Below, in pieces: positions 16,778 to 25,956 of a stretch of 58,902 bases of DNA. The first letter of the stretch is position 1. Each line of letters opens with the position of its first letter. This DNA comes from a candidate division WS1 bacterium (GTDB lineage: Bacteria; Armatimonadota; Zipacnadia; Zipacnadales; UBA5352), in assembly GCA_003566775.1 (NCBI GenBank), contig PXBW01000074.1:1-58902 (forward strand). The letters are read 5' to 3'. The notes below the pieces were generated by a model. It saw only the letters and a list, made by a program, of their open reading frames with translations, did not search any database and was not told the origin of the DNA. Position numbers and translations under genes: made by a program.

Positions 16778-17845
16778 ATGACGTCGAAGCAACGCGTTAT
16801 GACCGCGCTCGACTTTCGCACACCCGACCGCGTTCCGGTCGCTCCAATGGCATTCTGGAGTGAGTTCACCGAACAATGGCGCGAGGTGACCGGTAACGAG
16901 GGGACAGTCGAAGACTGGTTCGGTGTTGATGTGCACATCGCAATCGGAGACGAAACACCCTACCCGAGCCTCGCCGGGGAGATCGGGCGAGATGGCGAGT
17001 ACGTCCTCCAGCGCGACGGCTGGGGACAGGTCAAGCGCACCCGAGAGGGCGGGGCGTTCTTTGGGCAGATCGATTTCGCATACGAGGAGGACGGTTCCCT
17101 CCGCCACGGCGAGTTCGAACCACCCGACCTCGACGCCCGCTATCGCAGCCTCGATGGGCGGATCGATGCTCTGAAGAAGCGTTACTGCGTCTTCGCCAAG
17201 GTCGGCGGCCCCTTCATCCGCACCGGCTTCATGCGCGGGGAAACGCGGTGGCTGATGGACCTCGCGGCCGACCCACAGATGGCGGCGGAGATGGCCATGC
17301 GCACCTCGAGACACTTGACCGATATCGGCCTCGAACAGCTTCGGCGCTGGGACCTTTACGATACCGGCGTCTGGATCTTCGACGATATGGCTGCAACCAG
17401 GGGGCCGATGTTCTCTCCCGCGACCGCCGAGCGTGTGATGGCACCGGCGTGGGCGCACATGATCGACAGCTTCAAGTCCGCCGGGGCCGAGAAGGTCATA
17501 CTGCACAGCGACGGTAACATCGGCCCGCTGCTTGACCTGTTTATCGATCTCGGCTTCGACGGCATCAACCCCGTCGAATATCATACCGGCCTGCATCCTG
17601 TGGAGTTACGCGAGCGTTATGGTGAGCGCCTTGTGATGCTGGGCGGACTCGACAATGCGTTGATCCTGCCACGCGGAGACCGCGACGAGGTGCGCGCTCA
17701 TGTGATAGATGTACTATACGCAGCGGCGGACGGCGGCTTCGCGATCGGGACACACTCGGTGGGGCCGGACATCGCGGTTGAGACGATCCAGCTTGTACGC
17801 GAGACCATCAATGAGTATGGTGAGTATCCGCTGAGGCTTCCGTAA
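16778..17845 (+). CDS. UroD/MtaA-like methyltransferase-family protein (HxD type)
   Basis: 355 aa, full length for the uroporphyrinogen decarboxylase superfamily. The start TSKQRVMTALDFRTPDRVPV is the usual MtaA/CmuA-like opening. In corrinoid:CoM methyltransferases zinc is held by His-x-Cys and a later Cys; here the first motif is H243-S-D-G, Asp replacing Cys, and no Cys stands at the later position (GTHSVGPD). So it is unlikely to bind zinc in the classical way and may use another chemistry or substrate. It is not a heme-pathway HemE: the N-terminal decarboxylase signature is absent. It probably belongs to the same transcript as the isomerase and dehydrogenase, 132 bp upstream. Confidence 0.85.
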   Translation: MTSKQRVMTALDFRTPDRVPVAPMAFWSEFTEQWREVTGNEGTVEDWFGVDVHIAIGDETPYPSLAGEIGRDGEYVLQRDGWGQVKRTREGGAFFGQIDFAYEEDGSLRHGEFEPPDLDARYRSLDGRIDALKKRYCVFAKVGGPFIRTGFMRGETRWLMDLAADPQMAAEMAMRTSRHLTDIGLEQLRRWDLYDTGVWIFDDMAATRGPMFSPATAERVMAPAWAHMIDSFKSAGAEKVILHSDGNIGPLLDLFIDLGFDGINPVEYHTGLHPVELRERYGERLVMLGGLDNALILPRGDRDEVRAHVIDVLYAAADGGFAIGTHSVGPDIAVETIQLVRETINEYGEYPLRLP

Positions 17846-18048
17846 GTGGTTCAACTGCCCTCATTCAGTCCTATCTCCAGGCGTTGCCGCTCGGACGTTC
17901 TCGCTAGCTACCTCTCCAGAGAGGTCGGACGTGACTCCACTTACGGGAGCGAGTGTCGGGCAGGTATCCGTCCCGGTCACCACGAAATCTCTGGCACGCA
18001 TTCGAGTACTCGCGGCGGCCTTCGGGTCGTTCGCAGGGAGGAATTGAC

Positions 18049-18285
18049 ATGGCAACCCTGAACCAGGCCGAGATCGACAGGAAAGTCGGAGCGTACCTCA
18101 AGAGCAACTACGGCGAGGACCTCGTGAACTGCGAGGTGCTGCAGGATGAGTTGAACGAGGACGGAGACGGGCGTCTCGTGACAAACTGCCGCGTGCGTGT
18201 CGGCGGCTCCGAGAGCCTCTGGCAGAAGACATTTACCTTCCGCGACAGTGAGATCGTTAACATGACCTGGAAGCGGCTCGGCTGA
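18049..18285 (+). CDS. Small hypothetical protein (78 aa)
   Basis: 78 aa from ATG 18049, chosen because GGGAGGAATTGAC precedes it; the frame is open upstream to 17953 without support. The protein is soluble and charged, with a predicted helix (NQAEIDRKVGAYLKSNYGED) followed by short strands (LVTNCRVRVGGS, WQKTFTFRDSEIVNMTW). I recognise no family. The strong ribosome binding site and codon use like its neighbours make it a probable gene. It stands alone between a UroD-like gene and a DUF4349 lipoprotein. Confidence 0.65.
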   Translation: MATLNQAEIDRKVGAYLKSNYGEDLVNCEVLQDELNEDGDGRLVTNCRVRVGGSESLWQKTFTFRDSEIVNMTWKRLG

Positions 18286-18399
18286 TCGGCTCGCGATCAG
18301 GCGTTGCCCTCGTCGGAACCCCGGGCGCGTTCGCCCCGTCATAGCCCGTGTAACGTCAGGTGACAGGTTAGCGCTGAGGCGCGTGGGAGGTAAGCGGCG

Positions 18400-19404
18400 A
18401 TGCGGCGATCATCGGTGGTCAGTCGGACGGCGCTGGTGGGAGTACTGCTTGTGGTGGTCGGACTCACAGGATGCGGGCTCCTCACACCCTCGTCGGAGGA
18501 AGCCGCGCGCGTGGCTCCACCGGCGACGCCTGACAGGGAGGCGGCGTTCGACGCGGTAGAGGCACCTTCGGAAGCTCCGCAGAGGATGGCCGATGCGGGC
18601 ACCGATATCTCCGCAACTGGAGACACCGCGGTCGCTGCCTCGATGCTCGCCGCCGCCGAGGCCGCAGAGAGTCGCAGGGTCATCAGGACCGCGGAGCTTG
18701 GGCTTGAGGTGGATAATCTCGAGCAGGCGCAGAAGCGCGTGCTGTCGCTGGTCGAGGAACGAGGCGGTTTCATCGCCTCTCTCAAAGTCAACGACTACGA
18801 GACGTATCACGAGGCGAAGATCACAGCCCGTGTCCCCGCTACCCACTTCCACGAGGTATATGAGCAGGTCAAAGCGCTCGGTGAGGTCAGGCACGATCAC
18901 ATCGACGGGCAGGACGTCACGGAGGAGTTCGTGGACCTCGAGCGACGCATCGCGAACCTTCAGGCTCAGGAGCAAAGAGTTCGCGAGATGTTCGACGAGG
19001 CGCAGAGTGTTGAGGACCTGCTGAAGATCGAGCAGCGACTCACCGAAGTGCGCGGACAGACAGAGTCTCTGCAGGGGAGGCTGCGCTACCTCAAGGACCA
19101 GGTGGGATTCTCAACTCTGACGATCTCCCTTCACGAGTACGGGGATTCTCCGGTGCACGCACCTGCGGGCTGGCGGCTGAGCTATCACGTCCGGGGTGCA
19201 TGGCGTTCACTCAGAGCCGCTGTGCAGAGCGTAGTCACCGCTCTGATCTACCTCGTGATCACCGGTTCGATCGTCTGGGTGCCTCTGCTGACCGTGATCC
19301 TGCTGATACGACGATGGGCGCACCGTCGCAGAGAGATGCGGGCACAGAGCGAGGAGCCGAATCCGACCGAATCGATGACTGAGACGGACGCACAGGCGCA
19401 ATAA
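18400..19404 (+). CDS. DUF4349 lipoprotein
   Basis: 334 aa. Lipoprotein signal peptide with lipobox LTGC at Cys25. A low-complexity Ala/Glu/Ser linker runs to about residue 90. The DUF4349 core (about 92-300) starts RRVIRTAELGLEVDNLEQAQ, includes a coiled-coil pair (LERRIANLQAQEQRVREM, LLKIEQRLTEVRGQTESL) and ends in one transmembrane helix (about 275-305) followed by a basic tail. DUF4349 proteins are envelope proteins of unknown function in many phyla. The chain therefore appears anchored at both ends. The Gly-Gly start region MRRSSVVSRT fits ATG 18400 with GGGAGGT upstream. Confidence 0.88.
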   Translation: MRRSSVVSRTALVGVLLVVVGLTGCGLLTPSSEEAARVAPPATPDREAAFDAVEAPSEAPQRMADAGTDISATGDTAVAASMLAAAEAAESRRVIRTAELGLEVDNLEQAQKRVLSLVEERGGFIASLKVNDYETYHEAKITARVPATHFHEVYEQVKALGEVRHDHIDGQDVTEEFVDLERRIANLQAQEQRVREMFDEAQSVEDLLKIEQRLTEVRGQTESLQGRLRYLKDQVGFSTLTISLHEYGDSPVHAPAGWRLSYHVRGAWRSLRAAVQSVVTALIYLVITGSIVWVPLLTVILLIRRWAHRRREMRAQSEEPNPTESMTETDAQAQ

Positions 19405-19464
19405 GGGCAGGTCGCGCCTACCCGCCGTCACCTGCCCGATACCGGTAATGGAAAGATACCGGTA
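19405..19464. repeat. Inverted and direct repeats between convergent genes
   Basis: GGGCAGGT (19405-19412) pairs with ACCTGCCC (19430-19437) directly after the DUF4349 stop. Next come two copies of GATACCGGTA (19438-19447 and 19455-19464), 17 bp apart, each containing the palindrome TACCGGTA. There is no T-tract, so this may be a Rho-type end region or a protein site between the convergent lipoprotein and transketolase genes. Confidence 0.45.
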
Positions 19465-19547
19465 GTAGGTTCCACCGGGGAGCGTCATCCGGGAGGTTGC
19501 TCCATACCCCCGGTAGCTACGGTCCGCCCTGCGGCCTTCCGACGTCG

Positions 19548-21569
19548 TTAACTCTCTTCAGCCGCTGCATCGAGTAGCCTGCGCGCTCTCTCGACCACAT
19601 TCTCGACGGTGAAGCCCAGTTGTCTCATCACCTCGTCGCCTGGAGCGGATGCGCCGAAGCGTTCGAGGCCGATGACGTTAGCCCTGCTGCCGGTCCAGCG
19701 CTCCCAGCCGAGTGATGACCCCGCCTCGATGGCGAGCCTGGGGGCATCGGGCGGCAACACCTCCGTTATGTAATCCGACGTTTGCTCCTCGAAGATCTCC
19801 ATCGAGGGCATCGATACCACGCGCGTCCCGATGCCCTCCTGCTGCAGCGCTTCGCGCGCCTCCAGCGCAAGCGCGACCTCGGAGCCGGTCGCGATGATGA
19901 CCAGTCGGATCTCACCGTCAGCGTCGGCGAGTACATACCCGCCCTTCATGCAGCCCTCATGAATCGGATAATGCTCTGGATCGAGCACAGGGAGGCTCTG
20001 TCGGGTCAGCGCCAGCGCCACCGGGCCCTGTCGCTCGATCGCCAGCCTCCACGCAATCGCGGTCTCATTGGCGTCCGCCGGGCGGATCAACGTCATGTTG
20101 GGCATACTGCGCAGGCTCATGAGGTGCTCGACCGGCTGGTGGGTGGGTCCGTCCTCTCCGACTCCGATCGAGTCATGGGTGAACACCCAGTGGGTGTCGG
20201 CATTCATCAGCGCAGAGAGGCGCAGCGCGGGTCGCATGTAATCGGAGAAGATCAGGAAAGTCGCGCCGTAGGGAAGCACGCCACCGTGCAGGGCCATGCC
20301 GTTGACGACTGCTCCCATCGCGTGTTCGCGGACACCGAAACGGATATTGCGACCGGCGTGATTGTGCGCGGAGAAATCCCCCTCGCCGTCCATGATAGTC
20401 TTCGTGGAGGGTGCCAGATCTGCGGACCCGCCAATCAGGGTGGGCAGCCTGTCCTTGAGCGCCTGGATTACCTCGCCGGAGGCCACGCGCGTGGCGAGTG
20501 GCCCCTCGTCGGGCTTGAAGACCGGCAGGTCGATTGCCTCCGCATCTGCGCCCGCGTTTTCCATCACGCGCTCCAGCAGTGCCGCCTGCTCCGGGAAGCT
20601 GTCACGATAGCGCGCCACGCTCTGCTCCCAGCGTTCCTGCGCTTCGCGCCCGCGCCGGACCGCCCCCTGCATGTGCGCGCGAACCTCGTCTGGCACGTGG
20701 AACTCCTCGTCCTGAAGCATAGCGAAGTATTCCTTAGCCGCGCGAACGTTCTCTTCACCGAGGGGTGCCCCATGCGTTTCTGCCTCACCCGCCAGTGGGC
20801 TGCCGTAGGCGATCTGGGTGCGCACACAGATCAGCGACGGCCGTTCGGCCTCGGTCCGAGCAGTTTCAATGGCTGAATCGATGGCATCGAGGTCATTGCC
20901 ATCGGCCACGACCTGTGTGTGCCAGCCGTAGCCGTCAAAACGCTTCGGGATGTCCTCGCTGAAGGTGAGATCAGTGGAGCCCTCGATGGAGATCTCATTG
21001 TCATCGTACAGGACTGTGAGCTTTCCCAGCGCGAGATGCCCGGCAAGCGAGGCGGCCTCGTGGGAGATGCCCTCCATCATGTCGCCATCCGAGCAGATTG
21101 CGTAGGTGTGATGATCGACTACCCCGAAATCCTCCTCCGCACCCTCGGGCCGGTTGAACCTCGCTGCGAGGAAGGCCTCCGCGATGGCCATCCCAACTGC
21201 ATTTGCCAGTCCCTGACCGAGTGGGCCGGTGGTGGTCTCAACGCCGGGTGTATCTCCGAATTCGGGATGCCCCGGAGTCCTGCTGCCCCATTGCCGGAAG
21301 CTCTGAAGCTCTTTCATGGGAAGGTCGTATCCGCTGAGGTGCAGAAGGGCGTAGATGAGCATGGAGCCGTGACCGGCCGAGAGCAGGAAGCGGTCGCGGT
21401 CGAACCAGCGGGGCTCCTCGGGGTTATGCTTCATGAATCGCTGGTAGAGAACGTAGCCCATAGGCGCTGCGCCCATGGGCATGCCTGGGTGTCCCGAGGC
21501 CGCCTTCTCAACCGCGTCCATCGCAAGGCCCCGGATCGTGTTGATGCAGAGCCGGTCGATCTCGCTCAT
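19548..21569 (-). CDS. tkt: Transketolase
   Basis: 673 aa, full length. It transfers two-carbon ketol units in the pentose phosphate pathway using thiamine diphosphate and Mg. Landmarks: N-terminal [19 protein letters not shown] (near 24-42), the TPP motif starting [20 protein letters not shown] (near 158-177) with the metal-binding YDDNEIS that follows, the pyrimidine-domain [17 protein letters not shown], and [19 protein letters not shown] (near 465-483), a transketolase signature. It is monocistronic here and divergent from the secreted-protein pair at 21760. GAPDH at 36892-37893 is the only other central-carbon enzyme in the window. Confidence 0.97.
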   Translation of the reverse strand: MSEIDRLCINTIRGLAMDAVEKAASGHPGMPMGAAPMGYVLYQRFMKHNPEEPRWFDRDRFLLSAGHGSMLIYALLHLSGYDLPMKELQSFRQWGSRTPGHPEFGDTPGVETTTGPLGQGLANAVGMAIAEAFLAARFNRPEGAEEDFGVVDHHTYAICSDGDMMEGISHEAASLAGHLALGKLTVLYDDNEISIEGSTDLTFSEDIPKRFDGYGWHTQVVADGNDLDAIDSAIETARTEAERPSLICVRTQIAYGSPLAGEAETHGAPLGEENVRAAKEYFAMLQDEEFHVPDEVRAHMQGAVRRGREAQERWEQSVARYRDSFPEQAALLERVMENAGADAEAIDLPVFKPDEGPLATRVASGEVIQALKDRLPTLIGGSADLAPSTKTIMDGEGDFSAHNHAGRNIRFGVREHAMGAVVNGMALHGGVLPYGATFLIFSDYMRPALRLSALMNADTHWVFTHDSIGVGEDGPTHQPVEHLMSLRSMPNMTLIRPADANETAIAWRLAIERQGPVALALTRQSLPVLDPEHYPIHEGCMKGGYVLADADGEIRLVIIATGSEVALALEAREALQQEGIGTRVVSMPSMEIFEEQTSDYITEVLPPDAPRLAIEAGSSLGWERWTGSRANVIGLERFGASAPGDEVMRQLGFTVENVVERARRLLDAAAEES

Positions 21570-21759
21570 GGTTGCCCTCCGATTGGTCGAATAATGAACC
21601 TTCGTGAGTAGAATTCGTTACTGCCGGGTAAAGACCTTTTGTGAGACAGGCAGGAAGAAATGCAGAGAAAGCGAATCGTACCATGAACCGGGATGATATC
21701 GGTTCGCACAGGACGCGCGAAGACCCGTTAACGCGGGTCAATCGAGGAGGTGGCGTAAC

Positions 21760-22629
21760 TTGAGTACATGGAGGAAGGTGTTGCGGGGAGTGTGCTGTGC
21801 GGCGCTGATCGGCGCGCTTGCCGCGGGCGCATTCTTTGCCGGCACCCAGATGGATAGGGTGCTTAACCTCGCCCCGTCTGTCGCATATGCGCAGGAGCCG
21901 GCGCAGGCGACGCCCACGGTTGAAGACCGGGAGGCCGTGGTCAACGCCAGGACTGTCGGCGAGGTGCTCATCAACGATGAGATCGTGGTTCGGATGCGAA
22001 CCTCCGCGGGTGGATTCAGCGCACACGAGCGCGCAACGGTCATCGCGGATCGCCTCAGAAGGTGGCTGTCTCAGCCGCACTCACCGCACGATCTGGCAGC
22101 CCGGCGCAGTCCGCACGGTGGCGCGGAGTTGCGGGCAGCCGGAGTGCTGATCGCGCACGTGAACGAGGCGGAAGCACAGGCGATTGGTTCCACGGCGATG
22201 GGGCTGGCAGATGCGTGGCGCGTCAACGTAATGTCCGCTCTCGGTGTTGAGGCTCCGGCCCCGGCTCCGGTCGCCGATCCAGTGGCACCGGTTGCTGACG
22301 ATCCCGAACCAGTGGATGAGGACGATGAGCCGCTGGTAACCGAGGTTGAGCCTGATGAGCTTGAAGAGATCGATCCGGAGCCGGAGCTTCCCGAAGGCTT
22401 CTCGGACAGGATAGTTCCGATCTTCAGCCTTGGCCGCGGTACCCGCATTGGTGCCGCGAGGATCAACGGACCACGAGAGGCCGTCGGGCGCGTGCAGGGC
22501 GTCACTCAGCTTGAGACGCGATTCCGTGACTTTCTCGTGATCGACATCTACGTGCCCGTAACCACTGAGGGGGGTCTTGACCGCGTGCAGCAGGTCGGTC
22601 TGACCGCCATCGGGGATCTCGGCATATAA
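21760..22629 (+). CDS. Secreted protein with unrecognised C-terminal domain (paralogue A)
   Basis: 289 aa from TTG 21760, supported by GAGGAGGTGG 8 bp upstream. A signal peptide covers about residues 1-44 (cleavage after VAYA). Residues about 62-160 (VLINDEIVVRMRTSAGGFSAHERATVI) resemble the small periplasmic domain found ahead of some mechanosensitive channels and in other secreted proteins, with the typical RA..I..RL and LADAW blocks; this is a tentative match. A Pro/Asp/Glu-rich linker follows (about 165-212). The C-terminal 75 residues (IVPIFSLGRGTRIGAARING onward) share a domain with the next gene: VPI.S.G.GT..GAA...GP.E..GRV..VTQ.E.R..DF. Confidence 0.7.
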   Translation: MSTWRKVLRGVCCAALIGALAAGAFFAGTQMDRVLNLAPSVAYAQEPAQATPTVEDREAVVNARTVGEVLINDEIVVRMRTSAGGFSAHERATVIADRLRRWLSQPHSPHDLAARRSPHGGAELRAAGVLIAHVNEAEAQAIGSTAMGLADAWRVNVMSALGVEAPAPAPVADPVAPVADDPEPVDEDDEPLVTEVEPDELEEIDPEPELPEGFSDRIVPIFSLGRGTRIGAARINGPREAVGRVQGVTQLETRFRDFLVIDIYVPVTTEGGLDRVQQVGLTAIGDLGI

Positions 22630-22640
22630 CAGAGGAGGCC

Positions 22641-23096
22641 ATGATGATGCGAATGAACGGCAAGATGCGTAACCTTACGGTGCTGATTCTCGTCTGGGCC
22701 TTCGTCCTGGGCATGGCCGTCGGTCCCCAGCCCACCGAGGCCCAGTTTGGGCTCGGCGGAGCGATCGGCGATCTCGTAAGGATCTTCGGGATCGGCTGGG
22801 TTGTGAATCAGTTCGCGGGCGACATCAACAACGCGATCAACAGCGTGCTGGCACAGAGAGAAGCGGAGATTGCGGACGCGACGAAGGTCGTTCCCATCCT
22901 GAGCGTGGGAAGCGGCACCGCAGTCGGCGCCGCACAGGTGCAGGGTCCGTCCGAGCAACTCGGGCGAGTAGGTGCGGTAACCCAGATCGAGTTGCGGGTC
23001 GGTGACTTCCGTGGACAGGGCCTGATACCCATCACATCGGACGTGACAGCGGTGCCCGGTGTGGGGGTCTCGGCGAACATCAGCTTCCCGATCTGA
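22641..23096 (+). CDS. Small secreted protein sharing a domain with the upstream gene (paralogue B)
   Basis: 151 aa from ATG 22641 (GAGGAGG just upstream), 11 bp after the previous stop. A signal peptide of about 33 residues ends near TEAQ. After a hydrophobic Gly-rich segment (GLGGAIGDLVRIFGIGWVV) and a short helix, residues about 80-151 (VVPILSVGSGTAVGAAQVQG onward) repeat the C-terminal domain of the preceding protein. Both proteins end soon after this domain, so it is probably the functional module. I recognise no named family. A 12-bp-stem terminator follows, giving a two-gene operon for exported proteins. Confidence 0.7.
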   Translation: MMMRMNGKMRNLTVLILVWAFVLGMAVGPQPTEAQFGLGGAIGDLVRIFGIGWVVNQFAGDINNAINSVLAQREAEIADATKVVPILSVGSGTAVGAAQVQGPSEQLGRVGAVTQIELRVGDFRGQGLIPITSDVTAVPGVGVSANISFPI

Positions 23097-23124
23097 TGCA
23101 GGCACCGCTTCACACGGCGTAAAC

Positions 23125-23168
23125 AGCGGGAGGGCCCTCGCACATGCATGGCCCTCCCGCTGGATTTT
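23125..23168 (+). terminator. Intrinsic terminator of the secreted-protein pair
   Basis: 12-bp perfect stem, AGCGGGAGGGCC (23125-23136) with GGCCCTCCCGCT (23150-23161), a 13-nt loop, then GGATTTTTAG. Confidence 0.92.
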
Positions 23169-23249
23169 TAGACTTAGCGGCCACACTGAGGAGCGGGCAG
23201 GGGATCGCCCGAGCACGTGTGCGTCAGTGAAGCATGTCGCCCGGCCGAA

Positions 23250-24488
23250 TCACTCCTCGTAGAGCGCAACCGCCTCCTGCAGCAGCTCCGGAATCTCAAG
23301 GCCTGCCGGGCAGCGGTCTTTGCAGACACCACAGTCGATGCAAGCCTCGGGATGAACCTCGAGATCATCCCATGCTTCGTCGGCGATGTGTTGCAGATCA
23401 TCGGCGTAGGCGCGCTTCATATCTGCGGCCCGCAGTGCCTCCGGAATGTCGATCTCGACCGGACAGGGGAGGCAGTAGCCGCAGCGCAGGCAGGTCTGGT
23501 CGTAGCGCATGGCCGGGCGCAGTTCTCCGATCAGGTCGAACAGTTCACGTCGCTCTTCATCGGTCAGAGGCTCGAATGCCTTTGCAACTGCGATGTTGTT
23601 CTCGACCTGTTCGGTGGCCTCCATCCCCACCAGCATGGTATCCACGTACGGATCACCGAGGACGAAACGCATACTCCCCGCGATGACCGCGTCAGGACCT
23701 CCAAGGCCTTCAACTCGCGCCTCCTCCGGCGGGCAGAGTGCGCCTCCCTGAAGCGCCTTCATGATTATGACACCCACGTCGTGCTCATCAGCGAGCGGCA
23801 GGATCTCCGCGGCCACGCCCTCCGAATCGACGGGGTTGTAGCATAACATTATCGTCTCGAACAGCCCGGATGTGATCGCCTCGCGCATCACGTTTCTGTC
23901 CCTGTGGACAGTGATGCCGATGTGTCCGATCTTGCCGTCCTCCTGCGCTGTGAGAGCGGCCTCATAGGCCCCTCCGGGTGCGCGTACGGCCTCCCAGGCA
24001 CTCTGATTGCTCACGGTGTGTAACTGGTAGATGTCGATGTAATCTGTCTGCATCTCTCTGAGGCTTGTGTTCAACTCCTCCTCAAGCCCCTCCGCGTCAC
24101 GAGCGGTGCTCTTGGTTGCAAGGTAGTACTCATCGCGGCGGTGTGCGATACCCTTACCGATCTTCTCCTCGCTGTCCCGGTAGTTGCGGGCGGTGTCGAT
24201 GAAGTTTACGCCGTGGTCAAGAGCGAGGTTGAGACAATCGGCGGCCTCCTGTTCGTCAATGTTCGGCAGCTTGATCGCCCCGAAGCTGAACATGGAGACT
24301 TCGAGATCGGTGCTGCCGAGGCGTCGCCGGACTATCTCGGTATCACCTGCATCCGCCACCCGCTGCCCGTCAGTGGGCAGGGGTTCTCGGGAGACGCCCT
24401 CTTCAACGATCCTGCGAAGCGCCCTTCCGCCGGTGACCACACCAGCGGCGCCCACGAGGAGTGCCTTGAGCAGATCGCGTCTGTTCAT
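23250..24488 (-). CDS. Aldo/keto reductase with Tat-type leader and two C-terminal Fe-S motifs
   Basis: 412 aa from ATG 24488; the frame is open to 24680, but ATG 24488 starts the leader NRRDLLKALLVGAAGVV, a twin-arginine-like signal (RR followed by a hydrophobic run). The barrel has the aldo/keto reductase tetrad segments FIDTARNYRDSEEKIGKG (Asp, Tyr), YLATKST (Lys) and IYQLHT (His). The tail carries CLRCGYCLPCP and CIDCGVCKDRCP, two 4Fe-4S-type cysteine sets. This architecture is known as aldo/keto reductase plus 4Fe-4S ferredoxin domain; the physiological substrate is unknown. Export in folded form fits the Fe-S cofactors. Confidence 0.9.
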   Translation of the reverse strand: MNRRDLLKALLVGAAGVVTGGRALRRIVEEGVSREPLPTDGQRVADAGDTEIVRRRLGSTDLEVSMFSFGAIKLPNIDEQEAADCLNLALDHGVNFIDTARNYRDSEEKIGKGIAHRRDEYYLATKSTARDAEGLEEELNTSLREMQTDYIDIYQLHTVSNQSAWEAVRAPGGAYEAALTAQEDGKIGHIGITVHRDRNVMREAITSGLFETIMLCYNPVDSEGVAAEILPLADEHDVGVIIMKALQGGALCPPEEARVEGLGGPDAVIAGSMRFVLGDPYVDTMLVGMEATEQVENNIAVAKAFEPLTDEERRELFDLIGELRPAMRYDQTCLRCGYCLPCPVEIDIPEALRAADMKRAYADDLQHIADEAWDDLEVHPEACIDCGVCKDRCPAGLEIPELLQEAVALYEE

Positions 24489-24840
24489 CAACAGTTCACC
24501 CTTTCCTCTGATAATACGTGGTCCAGCACGTGTAGTGTGCGAATTCTGTCGTGCCACGAACTCCATTAATACATTCGCGGTGTCCCGGTGCGATCCCTTT
24601 GTGATGGATAGTCCGTTAATGTTGGACGTTCCGGACGATGAGAAGGTCGGATGGCGCCATCGTCGAAGAGTGACAGACATAGCACCGCTGTCCGTGGGTA
24701 GCTGCGCCCCGTCCTCAATTGGCAGAGTGATCTGAATATGGAGGAGACACCAGTATCACTGGTGTCAGCAGGGACGAGTGCCCGCGGATGTCGCAGGTTA
24801 GCTCGCAACGGCGTCAAAGCGAACGGACCGGGAGGTCGCG
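24489..24840. other. 352-bp divergent intergenic region
   Basis: Separates the aldo/keto reductase gene (-) from the second UroD-like gene (+). I see no gene. It contains one perfect 9-bp inverted repeat (24746-24766, listed separately) and a GGGAGG Shine-Dalgarno just before 24841. No good -35/-10 pair was found by eye. Confidence 0.6.
24746..24766. promoter_or_regulatory. Perfect 21-bp palindrome (candidate operator)
   Basis: GACACCAGT (24746-24754), ATC, ACTGGTGTC (24758-24766). A 9-bp perfect inverted repeat with a 3-bp centre, 75 bp upstream of the UroD-like start, in the size range of dimeric repressor operators. No T-tract follows, so a terminator is unlikely. Confidence 0.5.
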
Positions 24841-25956
24841 ATGAACCCGCGCGAACGTATCGAGAAGACGGTGAACCATGAGCTTTCCGACCGCGTGCCC
24901 GTGAAGTTCTCGCCGCGCGACGAGGTGAAGCGCGTTCTGCTGGCACACTTCGACACCGACGACTGGAGCGTAGTCGAGCAGCATCTGGGCATCGAGGGAT
25001 GGGCGGGCGCGGGTGTCGGTATACACTGGCCCGAGTGGGAGGCGCGCGAGGACAGGGAGGCCCGCCCCGGCGACTGGCCCGGTTCGGCGCAGGAATACGT
25101 CTGGCACGATGATCTGACCTTCGAGGATCGCTGGGGCGCAATCCAGCGCGTTGGCGCGGGCGGCAAGTACCTCGAGTACATCTCAGCGCCGCTTGAGGAA
25201 GCCACGCTGGCCGATCTCGAAGCGTACGATTTCCCCGGCCCCGACCGGCTGATCGACAACCCGGACCTCCCGCGGCGGGTGAAGGAACTGAAGCAGAGCG
25301 GCTTCTGGGTGCAGGCGGGTGTCGAGCAGCCCTACAAGACCGCCTGGCGGCTGCGCGGCATGGAGCAGAGCCTGATGGACTACCTCATCGACAGGGAGTT
25401 CAAGCATGCCCTCTACGACCGTATCTACGAGACGTGGGAGGAGATCATGCGGCGAGTCGCCGCGGCAGGGATCGATCAGTTCAGCATCGGCGGCGATATT
25501 GCCATGCAGGACCGGCTCATCATGTCGGTCGATTCGTGGCGGGAGTTCGACAAACCGCGCCTCGCCCGGCTCATCGCAATCGGCAGGGAGATCAAGCCGG
25601 ACCTGCACATCCACATTCACTCCGACGGTAACCTGATGGAGATCATGGATGACCTCATCGAGATAGGCTTTGACATCATCAACCCGATCCAGCCCGAGTG
25701 CATGGACCCGTTTGAGGTCAAGCGCCGCTGGGGGGATGTCATCACCATGGACGGCTGCGGCTCAATCCAGCACGTGCTTCCCTTCGGCACCGTGGACGAT
25801 GTGCGCAGGCACGTTACCGAGTTGATCGAGGGCTGCGCCCACAATGGCGGCCTGATACTCGCGCCGTCAAATGTCGTGCAGCATGACACGCCGATTGAGA
25901 ACATACTGGCGTTCTATGAGACCGCAAAGGATTACGATCTCAGTTGGCTGGCATAG
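24841..25956 (+). CDS. UroD/MtaA-like methyltransferase-family protein (HxD type)
   Basis: 371 aa. The opening NPRERIEKTVNHELSDRVPV and the closing PIENILAFYETAKDY are characteristic of the MtaA/CmuA-like branch of the uroporphyrinogen decarboxylase superfamily. The zinc-motif position reads H260-S-D-G (HIHSDGNLMEI), with Asp where zinc-binding members have Cys, and the later Cys is replaced (LAPSNVVQHD). It shares this HxD signature with the protein at 16778-17845. Substrate unknown. The last 17 bp overlap the end of the convergent esterase gene. A possible operator lies 75 bp upstream. Confidence 0.85.
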   Translation: MNPRERIEKTVNHELSDRVPVKFSPRDEVKRVLLAHFDTDDWSVVEQHLGIEGWAGAGVGIHWPEWEAREDREARPGDWPGSAQEYVWHDDLTFEDRWGAIQRVGAGGKYLEYISAPLEEATLADLEAYDFPGPDRLIDNPDLPRRVKELKQSGFWVQAGVEQPYKTAWRLRGMEQSLMDYLIDREFKHALYDRIYETWEEIMRRVAAAGIDQFSIGGDIAMQDRLIMSVDSWREFDKPRLARLIAIGREIKPDLHIHIHSDGNLMEIMDDLIEIGFDIINPIQPECMDPFEVKRRWGDVITMDGCGSIQHVLPFGTVDDVRRHVTELIEGCAHNGGLILAPSNVVQHDTPIENILAFYETAKDYDLSWLA

